Shown here piece by piece: positions 11,738-19,235 of a DNA stretch of 64,000 nt (its first letter is position 1; each line of letters starts with the position of its first letter). The stretch is from positions 1 to 64,000 of the forward strand of contig NZ_AP024814.1 in NCBI RefSeq assembly GCF_019703305.1, written 5' to 3'. This DNA comes from Helicobacter sp. NHP19-003. GTDB taxonomy: Bacteria > Campylobacterota > Campylobacteria > Campylobacterales > Helicobacteraceae. The notes beneath the pieces are model-generated. The model did not search any database. It had not been told where the DNA came from and saw nothing but the letters and a program-made list of their open reading frames with translations. A program made the position numbers and the translations under genes.

Positions 11738-12982
11738 ATGCAAAAAGATGCCGTTGTCATCGGTGGGGGCATAGTCGGCCTTAGTTGTGCCTATTCCTTG
11801 CACAAGTTGGGCCGTAAGGTTACGGTGATTGAAAAGGGGGATGGGAGCAATGGGACTTCCTTTGGCAATGCCGGATTGATATCCGCCTTTAAAAAATCTC
11901 CGCTCTCTTGCCCGGGTGTGGTGAGCGATACGCTAAATCTCATGTTAAAGGGCCAAGCCCCTTTGAGTGTCCACTGGGGCTTAAACGCCCAGCTTTACAA
12001 ATGGCTGTGTAAATTCATAAGAAGTGCAAACGCCAAATCCACCGCCCGCACGATGGCGCTTTTTGAACGCTATGGGTGGCTAAGCATCGATGTTTACCAC
12101 GAAATGCTCGCCGATGGCATGGACTTTTGGTATAAGGAAGATGGATTGTTGATGATCTACACCTTGCAAGAAAACTTTGACAAAAAAGTTAAATTGTGCC
12201 AAGACCACTACGACCCTAAGACCTACGAAATCTTTGATGCAAAAAAGACCCTAGAGCACATGCCCGTGGCCAAAGAGGAAACCATCGCCGGTAGTGTGCT
12301 TTTGACCGAAAATGCCCATGTGGATGCACGGGAAGTGATGGAGCATTTGCAAACCTACCTCAAAAACGCAGGTGTGGAGTTCTACTACAATGAGGAAGTG
12401 TTGGACTTTGAGTTCAGCGGGAACAAAATCAATGGCATCATCACCACCGCCAACCGCTTCCAAGCCGATGCCATCATCTTATCCACCGGTGCCAACCCCC
12501 AACTCGTTAAAAAAACCGGTAACGACTTTTTGATGATGGGCGCAAAGGGCTATAGCATCACTTTTGAAATGGAGGAGGAGCTCAAACCCAAAACCTCTGC
12601 GCTCTTTGCCGACATTTTCTTGGCGATGACCCCTAGAAGAAACACTGTGCGCATCACTTCTAAGCTCGAGCTAAACACCCTTGATCCCAGCATCACACCC
12701 GCGCAGATCGCCAACATGAAGAAGAACTTCACCACCTTCACAAAACCCTTTGTGATGAGAAACCCTGTAGAGTGGAGTGGGTTTAGACCCCTAACGCCTA
12801 ATGACATCCCCTACTTGGGTTATGACCAAAAATACAAAAACTTGATCCACGCCACAGGGCTGGGTTGGCTGGGAATCACCTTTGGCCCTGCCATCGGCCG
12901 TGTCATCGCTAATTTAACCACAGAGGGCGCAAACGAGAAAAGCGCAGACATCATGCTTTTCTCCGCCTTTTTCAGGGATTAA
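11738..12982 (+). CDS. dadA: D-amino acid dehydrogenase (FAD)
   Basis: DadA oxidises D-alanine to pyruvate and ammonia and passes electrons to the respiratory chain. The 414 residues begin with the Rossmann FAD motif GGGIVGLSCAYSLHKLG and end with the DAO-type GFRPLTPNDIPYLG and ATGLGWLGITFGPAIG segments. Ribosome site GGAGGGG. The block ridA-dadA-dagA-alr keeps H. pylori order (HP0944-HP0941, from memory), forming a complete alanine-use module. Confidence 0.95.
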   Translation: MQKDAVVIGGGIVGLSCAYSLHKLGRKVTVIEKGDGSNGTSFGNAGLISAFKKSPLSCPGVVSDTLNLMLKGQAPLSVHWGLNAQLYKWLCKFIRSANAKSTARTMALFERYGWLSIDVYHEMLADGMDFWYKEDGLLMIYTLQENFDKKVKLCQDHYDPKTYEIFDAKKTLEHMPVAKEETIAGSVLLTENAHVDAREVMEHLQTYLKNAGVEFYYNEEVLDFEFSGNKINGIITTANRFQADAIILSTGANPQLVKKTGNDFLMMGAKGYSITFEMEEELKPKTSALFADIFLAMTPRRNTVRITSKLELNTLDPSITPAQIANMKKNFTTFTKPFVMRNPVEWSGFRPLTPNDIPYLGYDQKYKNLIHATGLGWLGITFGPAIGRVIANLTTEGANEKSADIMLFSAFFRD

Positions 12983-13005
12983 CATGCGCAATTTAAAGGA
13001 AAGCC

Positions 13006-14373
13006 ATGGGTTATTTAAACTCTCTTTTAGACCTCATCAAAGAATGGGTTTGGGGCTTGCCCCTGCTCATCTTGCTTGTGGGCACGGGTTTATTCTACAC
13101 CGTGGTGCTCAAGGGTTTACAATTTTCTAAAACTCTCTATGCCTTCAAGGTGCTTTGCACCCGCGACAAACACTCTAAGGGCGATATCTCCCAATTCTCT
13201 AGTTTAATGCTCTCCATCGGGGCGACTGTGGGCATCGGCAACATTGTCGGCGTTTCTGTGGCGATCGTATCTGGGGGGCCTGGGAGTATTTTTTGGATGT
13301 GGGTGACGGGCATTGTGGGCATGGCGACCAAGTACGCCGAAGGGGTGCTGTCTTTAAAATACAGAGAAATCGGGCAGTTTGGCTACAAAGGTGGCCCGAT
13401 GTATTACATTAAAAATGGCTTGCACATGCCAAAGCTCGCCTTTTTCTTTGCCATTTTCACCTTGATCGCCTCTTTTGGCATCGGCAGCATGACCCAAGCC
13501 AACGCCATGTCCTCGATTCTCTTGCACCACGCCTCCATGCCTGCATGGCTTTCAGGACTCATCATCTCAGGCATCACGGGGATCATTTTAATGGGCGGTA
13601 TCCAATCCATTAGTAAATTTAGCGACTACTTCGCCCCCTTTATGGTACTTTTGTATGTGCTCACCACAGTTTACATTGTGGCAATGCACCCCAGCGCGAC
13701 TTACAATGCCTTTAAACTCATTGTAAATAGTGCCTTTGGCCCCAAAGAGGCGATCAGTGGTACAGCGGGGGGCGTGGCACTTTTGACGATCGTGCAAAAC
13801 GGGGTGTCTAAGGGGCTCTTTTCTAACGAAGCGGGTATGGGCTCTGCGGCCATCGTGGCCGCCGCCTCTAAGAGCGCGCACCCTGTCAAGCAAGCCCTCA
13901 TCACCATGCTCCAACCCCTCATCATCACCCTAGTGGTGTGCACCTCCACCGCCCTTTTGGTGTTGATGTCGCCCGTGCATGAAACCTTCCACGATGCAAG
14001 CCTGCTCACTTATGAGAGTGTGCGCTACTTTTACCCTAATGGGGGCTGGATTGTGTTCGCCTCCACGATCTTCTTTGCCTACTCTACCATAGTGGGTTGG
14101 GCTTACTATGGGGAGCGCAGCGTTGAGTTCACCTTTGGTGGGGATTATATTTTCTACTACCGCATTTTATATTTGATCGGGGTTTTTGTGGGCTCTGTTA
14201 CCAAGTTGGACTTTGTGTGGAACTTCTCCGATATCGCCAATGCTTTAATGGCGATCCCCAACCTCATCGCCCTTTTATTGCTCTATAAAGTTGTTGTGGC
14301 AGAAACTAAATCTTACTTTAATCCACAAGAAGAAGAAGTCCAACATGCAAGAAAGCCTACCCCCACGCGCTAG
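13006..14373 (+). CDS. dagA: Sodium:alanine/glycine symporter, AGCS family
   Basis: An inner-membrane symporter importing alanine or glycine with sodium. The 455 residues contain about ten membrane helices and AGCS hallmarks: GIGNIVGVSVAI, GGPMYYI, and SNEAGMGSAAIVAAAS. AAAGGAAAG precedes the ATG. The 3' end overlaps alr by 29 bases, so the two are translationally linked. Confidence 0.95.
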   Translation: MGYLNSLLDLIKEWVWGLPLLILLVGTGLFYTVVLKGLQFSKTLYAFKVLCTRDKHSKGDISQFSSLMLSIGATVGIGNIVGVSVAIVSGGPGSIFWMWVTGIVGMATKYAEGVLSLKYREIGQFGYKGGPMYYIKNGLHMPKLAFFFAIFTLIASFGIGSMTQANAMSSILLHHASMPAWLSGLIISGITGIILMGGIQSISKFSDYFAPFMVLLYVLTTVYIVAMHPSATYNAFKLIVNSAFGPKEAISGTAGGVALLTIVQNGVSKGLFSNEAGMGSAAIVAAASKSAHPVKQALITMLQPLIITLVVCTSTALLVLMSPVHETFHDASLLTYESVRYFYPNGGWIVFASTIFFAYSTIVGWAYYGERSVEFTFGGDYIFYYRILYLIGVFVGSVTKLDFVWNFSDIANALMAIPNLIALLLLYKVVVAETKSYFNPQEEEVQHARKPTPTR

Positions 14374-15490
14374 TTTCGTAGAGGTCAACGCCGCTGCTCT
14401 GGCGCACAATTTTTCAGTCATTAGAAAAGTGTGCCAAATGCCTTTGATGGCAGTGGTGAAAGCGAACGCCTATGGGGCGGGGGTGCTCGGGGCTAGCCGG
14501 GTGTTTGTCAAACAGGGCGCGATCTATCTAGGCGTGGCGACCCTAGATGAAGCTTTAGAATTGCGCACGGAGTTTAAAGACATTCCCATTTTGATTCTAG
14601 GCTACACCCCCGATCACATGGCAAAGACTTTAGTGGAACAAAAGATCACCCAAACCATTTTTTCGCTCAAACAGGCCGAGCATTTTTCACAAGTGGCCCT
14701 GTCTTTAAAGCAAAAGCTCAAGGTGCATGTTAAGGTAGATACGGGCATGAGCCGCCTAGGCTTTTTACCCACTAAAGAAAACGCCTATGAGGTGGTGAAA
14801 ATTGCCAAGCTCAAGGGGCTGGAAGTGGAGGGGATTTTCACCCACCACAGCAATGCCGATGCCATGTTTAAAAACTATGCTCTAGAACAAGCCATACGCT
14901 TTTTGGACTTTTTAGCTAAACTGAAAAATTTAGGATTAGAGTTTAAATACCGCCACATGGCAAACAGCGCAGCGGCTCTATCTATGGATAATTATGGGCT
15001 AGACTTAGCCCGCGCGGGGCTCGCACTCTATGGCTTACACCCCTCAATCTACACGCAGGATGCGCTCAATAAAAAGGGTTTTGAGTTGCAGCACGCCATC
15101 ACGCTCAAAGCCCAGATTGTGAGTTTAAAGACCATTGAGGCAGGGCAGTTGGTGGGCTATGGGGAGGGGTATTATTGTTTAGAACCTACAAGAGTGGGGG
15201 TTTTGCCCTTAGGCTATGGGGATGGAATTTCTAAAGTTTTGGGCAATAAGGCGTGGGGGCTCTTGCACGGGCAGAAAGTCCCCATCATCGGGGGGGTGTG
15301 CATGGATCAATGTTTTATTGATGTGGGTAAAATTGAGGCACAGGAGGGCGATGAAGTCATCTTGCTTGGCGACCCACAAAGTGGGGCAATGGGAGCGGGT
15401 GATGTTTCTAAGATTTTAGGCATCATCAATTACGAGGCGATCACCATGCTCACCCGCCGTCTGCCAAGGATTTACACCCACACTTCTTAG
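14345..15490 (+). CDS. alr: Alanine racemase
   Basis: Alr interconverts L- and D-alanine with PLP, serving both peptidoglycan and the DadA pathway. The PLP lysine is in AVVKANAYGAG and the second catalytic Tyr region is LVGYGEGYY followed by VLPLGYGDG. Start ATG 14345 (MQESLPPRASFVEVN) gives 381 residues, normal for the family; the longer in-frame extension would be hydrophilic and lacks family similarity. It overlaps the end of dagA. Confidence 0.95.
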   Translation: MQESLPPRASFVEVNAAALAHNFSVIRKVCQMPLMAVVKANAYGAGVLGASRVFVKQGAIYLGVATLDEALELRTEFKDIPILILGYTPDHMAKTLVEQKITQTIFSLKQAEHFSQVALSLKQKLKVHVKVDTGMSRLGFLPTKENAYEVVKIAKLKGLEVEGIFTHHSNADAMFKNYALEQAIRFLDFLAKLKNLGLEFKYRHMANSAAALSMDNYGLDLARAGLALYGLHPSIYTQDALNKKGFELQHAITLKAQIVSLKTIEAGQLVGYGEGYYCLEPTRVGVLPLGYGDGISKVLGNKAWGLLHGQKVPIIGGVCMDQCFIDVGKIEAQEGDEVILLGDPQSGAMGAGDVSKILGIINYEAITMLTRRLPRIYTHTS

Positions 15491-15517
15491 GGAGTTGCAT
15501 GTTGAAGGGTTTTCAGC

Positions 15518-15745
15518 TTATCCCCTGCCTTGAACCTTCCCCTCGCCTCTAATCTCTACAAGAGAATCCACGACAAAGAAACCATCTCTTGATGTTTTTC
15601 TAGCCAAAGCATTAGGACATTGCACGCCTTTTAAACTTGGATTTAGACTTGATAAATTTTTGATTTTTTTGCTACCATCGGCCTCGCATTTCACATCAAT
15701 AAAGGAATCTGTGGTACAACGGAAAAAGCAATCAGCAATCAGCAA
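15518..15745 (-). other. Possible gene remnant, unrecognised, antisense to the OMP leader
   Basis: A minus-strand frame of up to 75 codons ending at 15518 reads like real protein (SSLNPSLKGVQCPNALARK, then DGFFVVDSLVEIRGEGK) with four cysteines, but its only starts lie inside the heptanucleotide array and no ribosome site is seen. I do not recognise it. It may be the C-terminal remnant of a lost gene, or chance. Confidence 0.2.
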
Positions 15746-16495
15746 TCAGCAATCAGCAATCAGCAATCAGCAATCAGCAACGGCAGGGCAAGTAAGAGTA
15801 AATTTCTAGCCCTTTTAGGTTCTTTAGCCCTTTGTCCTTTTGCGCCTTTGAGTGCCGAAAAGAATGGGGCATTTGTAGAGGGGGGGTTTCAGTACTCTAA
15901 TGTAACCGGTGAAAACAACTACAGCCAACCTACAATAACCCAAACTCAGGATGGTTATACTTATACTAATGAAGGCTTCAGCCAACCGGGCAAAACTACA
16001 GGCAATCTTTATGGCGCAGATATTCAGGTGGGTTATAAGCAATTATTTGGCAAGAAAAAACGCTTTGGTTTGCGCTACTATGGCTTTTTTAGCGGACAAG
16101 GTGGGAGTTATGTTACAGACATCAGCGCTGTCCCTTCGCAATTCATATCAGGAAATGTCATCACAGGCAAAGCCGCTAACTTGTTTTATGGCGCGGGCGT
16201 TGATGCGATCTATAATTTTTGTAGCACCATGAATACCGAATATTCAGACTTGGCAAAAGTGGATAAAGTGTATGGTAAAACAAACTTTAGCCCCACTTTT
16301 GTGCAATTCATCATCAACATCGGCTTTAGAACCAATTTCAGCGCACATCAGGGCTTTGAAGTGGGCGTGCGCATCCCCACCATTAACGATCCCTACTACA
16401 CAGAAAAAGATACCCTAGCAAATGGTGGTGGTAAAACCACCATCACCTTTAGGCGCACAGTGGCGATTTATGCCAACTATGTTTATAACTTCTAA
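15711..16495 (+). CDS. Helicobacter outer-membrane beta-barrel protein, phase-variable and out of frame (OFF)
   Basis: From 15782 one frame encodes a signal peptide (KSKFLALLGSLALCPF, then APLSA) and a mature barrel beginning EKNGAFVEGGFQYSN and ending IYANYVYNF with the terminal Phe of outer-membrane barrels. This frame has no ATG, GTG or TTG between a TAA at 15653 and codon TTG 15848 beyond the signal peptide. The only start with a ribosome site (AAAGGA, 15701-15706) is GTG 15711, in a different frame that crosses seven copies of ATCAGCA and stops at 15807. Adding one 7-base unit, or losing two, would join them into a 263- or 256-residue protein. So the gene looks phase-variable and OFF. 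All frames of the array read as repeating AISNQQS. Function of this small OMP (adhesin, porin) is unknown. Confidence 0.85.
15727..15780 (+). repeat. Heptanucleotide tandem array (ATCAGCA)x7
   Basis: Seven perfect ATCAGCA units at 15731-15779, with partial units at each side. A unit length not divisible by three means slipped-strand changes shift frame; the array lies between the GTG start and signal peptide of the OMP gene. No stop codon occurs in any plus-strand frame. Confidence 0.97.
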
Positions 16496-16537
16496 GCGCA
16501 GCGTTTAAAAAAGGGAGGGGGGCAAGATTAACTCGTG

Positions 16538-16565
16538 AAAAAATATTGAGAGCGTTGCTCTCAAT
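16538..16565 (-). terminator. Rho-independent terminator, minus strand
   Basis: A nine-pair stem ATTGAGAGC/GCTCTCAAT with a three-base loop is followed on the minus strand by T6. It lies about 165 bases after ppsA and could end that transcript; on the plus strand no T run follows. Confidence 0.5.
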
Positions 16566-16585
16566 TCCCCTAGATTTAGCCCTTA

Positions 16586-16681
16586 AGCTGACCTAAAACC
16601 CTTTGAGCTAGCAGAAATTCTAGCTTTGTAGAATTTTACAAAGTTTTATAGGATTTTGTAGGTCTGTAAGAACGGTCAGCT
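16586..16681. other. Structured intergenic element with nested inverted repeats
   Basis: Outer arms AGCTGACC (16586-16593) and GGTCAGCT (16674-16681) enclose AGCTAG/CTAGCT (16606-16611, 16620-16625) and CTTTGTA/TACAAAG (16624-16630, 16637-16643). The last hairpin is followed by TTTTAT and could terminate the OMP transcript. The whole could be a folded small RNA; there is no coding potential. Confidence 0.3.
16624..16649 (+). terminator. Possible terminator of the OMP transcript
   Basis: A seven-pair AT-rich stem (CTTTGTA/TACAAAG, loop GAATTT) followed by TTTTAT, about 130 bases after the OMP stop. The stem is weak. Confidence 0.3.
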
Positions 16682-16729
16682 CTAGTGTAGGCCTCCACTT
16701 TAAAACCCCGCACCCTAGGGGCATTGCCC

Positions 16730-19141
16730 CTATGATTGATTTTCTAATTGTGCGATCTTGCTCCAAGTGGCGATCACCGAGTCGGGATTGAGAGATAGGG
16801 AGTTGATGCCCTCTTTCACCAAAAACTCGGCAACCTCTATATAGTCGCTAGGAGCTTGCCCGCAAATCCCGCAATACTTGCCATGCCTTTTGCACGCTGC
16901 AATGGCGCGCCTAAACATCTCCAACATCGCCGGGTTGCGCTCATCAAAGACATGGCTGACCAACTGCCCATCTCTGTCCACGCCCAAAGTGAGCTGGGTG
17001 AGATCGTTTGAGCCAATGGAAAAGCCATCAAACAAGCTCAAAAAATCATCGGCCAAGATCACATTGATGGGCAACTCACACATGACATACAACTCTAGCC
17101 CGTTTTTACCCGACTCTAGCCCGTTTTTACGCAAAATCTCCAAAACCTTTTTACCCTCCTCAATGGTGCGTAAAAAGGGGATCATGATTTTCATGTTGTT
17201 CAAGCCCATTTGCTCGCGCACCATGGACAACGCCTCACACTCCCAATTAAACGCCTCTTTATACAGTTCCGAGTAGTAACGGCTCGCCCCCCGATAGCCT
17301 AGCATGGGGTTTTCTTCATGTGGCTCGTACACACTCCCACCAAGCATCCTTGCATATTCATTAGATTTAAAATCGCTGGTGCGTACAATCACTGGTTTAG
17401 GGTAAAAGGCCGCAGAGATCATGCCCATCCCCTCGGCGATTTTCTTAACAAAAAAATCTTTAGGGCTTTCATAGCCGGCGATGAGCGCCTCCACCCGGTC
17501 CTGGTTTTCTATGGGTTTGTTGTGTTGCATGTCCACTAGAGCCAAGGGGTGCACCTTAATTTGATTGAGCATGATGAGCTCCATGCGCGCCAGCCCCACG
17601 CCGTGATTAGGCAGTTGCGAAAACTTAAACGCCTTTTCAGGGTTGCCAATATTGAGGTAGATTTTGGTCTTGGGTTCTTGTAAATTGTCTAAAGCGATGC
17701 GCTCGGTCTCAAAGGGGTGTGCGCCCGCGTAAATATAGCCCACCTCGCCTTCAGCGCAAGAAATGGTGATCTCCATGCCGGTGTAGAGGAGTTCGGTCGC
17801 CCCTAGAGCCCCCACAATCGTGGGCACGCCGATTTCTCGTGCTACAATGGCAGCGTGGCAGGTGCGCCCGCCTCTATTTGTTACAACCGCGCTCGCCTTT
17901 TTCATGATGGGCTCCCAGTCGGGGTCGGTGTTGTCTGTAACTAAAATCTCGCCCTCTTTAAAAATATTCATGTGATCTAGGCTGTTGATGACACGCACTT
18001 TCCCCACGCCGATTTTGCTGCCGATCGCCCGTCCCGTGAGCAAGACCTCTCGCCCCTCTGTGCTTTTAAAATAGTATTTTTCATACATCCGTGCGCTTTG
18101 CTTCAAGCTTTGGCTTTGCACGGTTTCAGGGCGCGCCTGCACGATGAAAATCTCCCCGCTGTCCCCATCTTTTGCCCACTCAATATCCATCGGGCGGTAT
18201 TGTCCGGCCTCTTGGCTGTAGTGCTCCTCAATGAGCATAGCATAGCGGGCAAGGCTGAGCAAATCGGCATCGCTCAAAGAAAAGCTGTTTTGCTCTTTAG
18301 GGGTGGTGGGGATGCTTTTAGTGGGGCTTTCACTGCCCCGGCTGGCGTACACGATTTTTTGAGTCTTATCGCCTAGCTGGCGTTTGATGATGGGCTGTTT
18401 GCCCGCTTTGAGTGTGGGTTTGAAGATATAAAACTCATCGGGGTTGACTAGCCCCCCAACCACACTCTCCCCCAAGCCCCAGCTGGAAGTGATGAAAACC
18501 GCATCCTTAAAACCCGTTTCAGTGTCAATGGAGAACATCACCCCCGCACTGCCCTTGTCCGCCCTCACCATTTTCTGCACCCCCACGCTCAAGGCGACTT
18601 TAAGGTGGTCAAAATCCCTAGAAGCCCGATAACTGATCGCCCTGTCTGTAAAGAGCGAAGCCAAACAAGCTTTAATGTAGTGGATGAGCTCAGTTTTACC
18701 CTTGACATTTAGATAGGTGTCTTGTTGCCCCGCAAAGGAGGCATCGGGCAAGTCCTCAGCAGTGGCTGAAGAGCGCACCGCCACATCCGCCTCCCGCATA
18801 CCATATTCATCACTGAGTATTTTATAGGCCCGTAAAATCTCATCGCGCAAGTCAGCAGGAAAGGGCGTGCCAAAGATGAGCTCTCGGATTTGTTTAGAGC
18901 GCATTTTAAGCACATCTAACTCTGTAGCGTCCACACCCTCCAACAAGCTGATGATTTGCTCTTTAATCCCCCCCTGCTCCAGGAGATACCAATACGCTTC
19001 GCTGGTGATTGCAAAGCCATTAGGCACTTTAATCCCATTGGGCACCAACTCCTGAAACATCTCCCCAATGCTGGCGTTCTTGCCCCCCACTAAAGGCACA
19101 TCTTTATTGTTCAATTCTTTGTAAAACCGAATATAGCGCAC
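16730..19141 (-). CDS. ppsA: Phosphoenolpyruvate synthase
   Basis: PpsA makes PEP from pyruvate and ATP, the entry to gluconeogenesis in Helicobacter, which grows on amino and organic acids. The 803 residues have the N-terminal nucleotide-binding domain ([17 protein letters not shown]), the swivelling phospho-His domain ([15 protein letters not shown]) and the C-terminal PEP domain with [23 protein letters not shown] and [12 protein letters not shown] 19141 is chosen: it gives the family start [13 protein letters not shown], follows AAGGGGAT, and lies 34 bases after the -10 box. A TTG at 19165 would leave almost no leader. Confidence 0.95.
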   Translation of the reverse strand: MRYIRFYKELNNKDVPLVGGKNASIGEMFQELVPNGIKVPNGFAITSEAYWYLLEQGGIKEQIISLLEGVDATELDVLKMRSKQIRELIFGTPFPADLRDEILRAYKILSDEYGMREADVAVRSSATAEDLPDASFAGQQDTYLNVKGKTELIHYIKACLASLFTDRAISYRASRDFDHLKVALSVGVQKMVRADKGSAGVMFSIDTETGFKDAVFITSSWGLGESVVGGLVNPDEFYIFKPTLKAGKQPIIKRQLGDKTQKIVYASRGSESPTKSIPTTPKEQNSFSLSDADLLSLARYAMLIEEHYSQEAGQYRPMDIEWAKDGDSGEIFIVQARPETVQSQSLKQSARMYEKYYFKSTEGREVLLTGRAIGSKIGVGKVRVINSLDHMNIFKEGEILVTDNTDPDWEPIMKKASAVVTNRGGRTCHAAIVAREIGVPTIVGALGATELLYTGMEITISCAEGEVGYIYAGAHPFETERIALDNLQEPKTKIYLNIGNPEKAFKFSQLPNHGVGLARMELIMLNQIKVHPLALVDMQHNKPIENQDRVEALIAGYESPKDFFVKKIAEGMGMISAAFYPKPVIVRTSDFKSNEYARMLGGSVYEPHEENPMLGYRGASRYYSELYKEAFNWECEALSMVREQMGLNNMKIMIPFLRTIEEGKKVLEILRKNGLESGKNGLELYVMCELPINVILADDFLSLFDGFSIGSNDLTQLTLGVDRDGQLVSHVFDERNPAMLEMFRRAIAACKRHGKYCGICGQAPSDYIEVAEFLVKEGINSLSLNPDSVIATWSKIAQLENQS

Positions 19142-19174
19142 ACTATCCCCTTGCGTTAGTCTCAAAAAGACCCT

Positions 19175-19180
19175 ATTATA
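19175..19180 (-). promoter_or_regulatory. Extended -10 box of ppsA promoter
   Basis: TGCTATAAT on the minus strand (TATAAT at 19180-19175). The expected transcription start is near 19168, supporting the GTG start at 19141. Confidence 0.6.
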
Positions 19181-19221
19181 GCATGGACATACTAAGGCTT
19201 TTAAAAAGGTTTATTTTTTGC

Positions 19222-19227
19222 TACAAT
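19222..19227 (+). promoter_or_regulatory. -10 box just before addA
   Basis: TACAAT with upstream TGC (extended -10) lies only eight bases before the addA ATG at 19236, so transcription would start almost at the start codon, giving a leaderless or nearly leaderless mRNA. Confidence 0.45.
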
Positions 19228-19235
19228 GCCCGGTT

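Noticed and set aside
15727-15780. CRISPR-like or structural repeat array
   Set aside because: Units are contiguous 7-mers without spacers; this is a simple tandem repeat inside a coding leader.
17092-17130. 18-base tandem duplication in ppsA
   Set aside because: The two copies encode NGLES and NGLEL at positions where other PEP synthases also have two similar segments with the same spacing, so length is normal and no duplication is needed.
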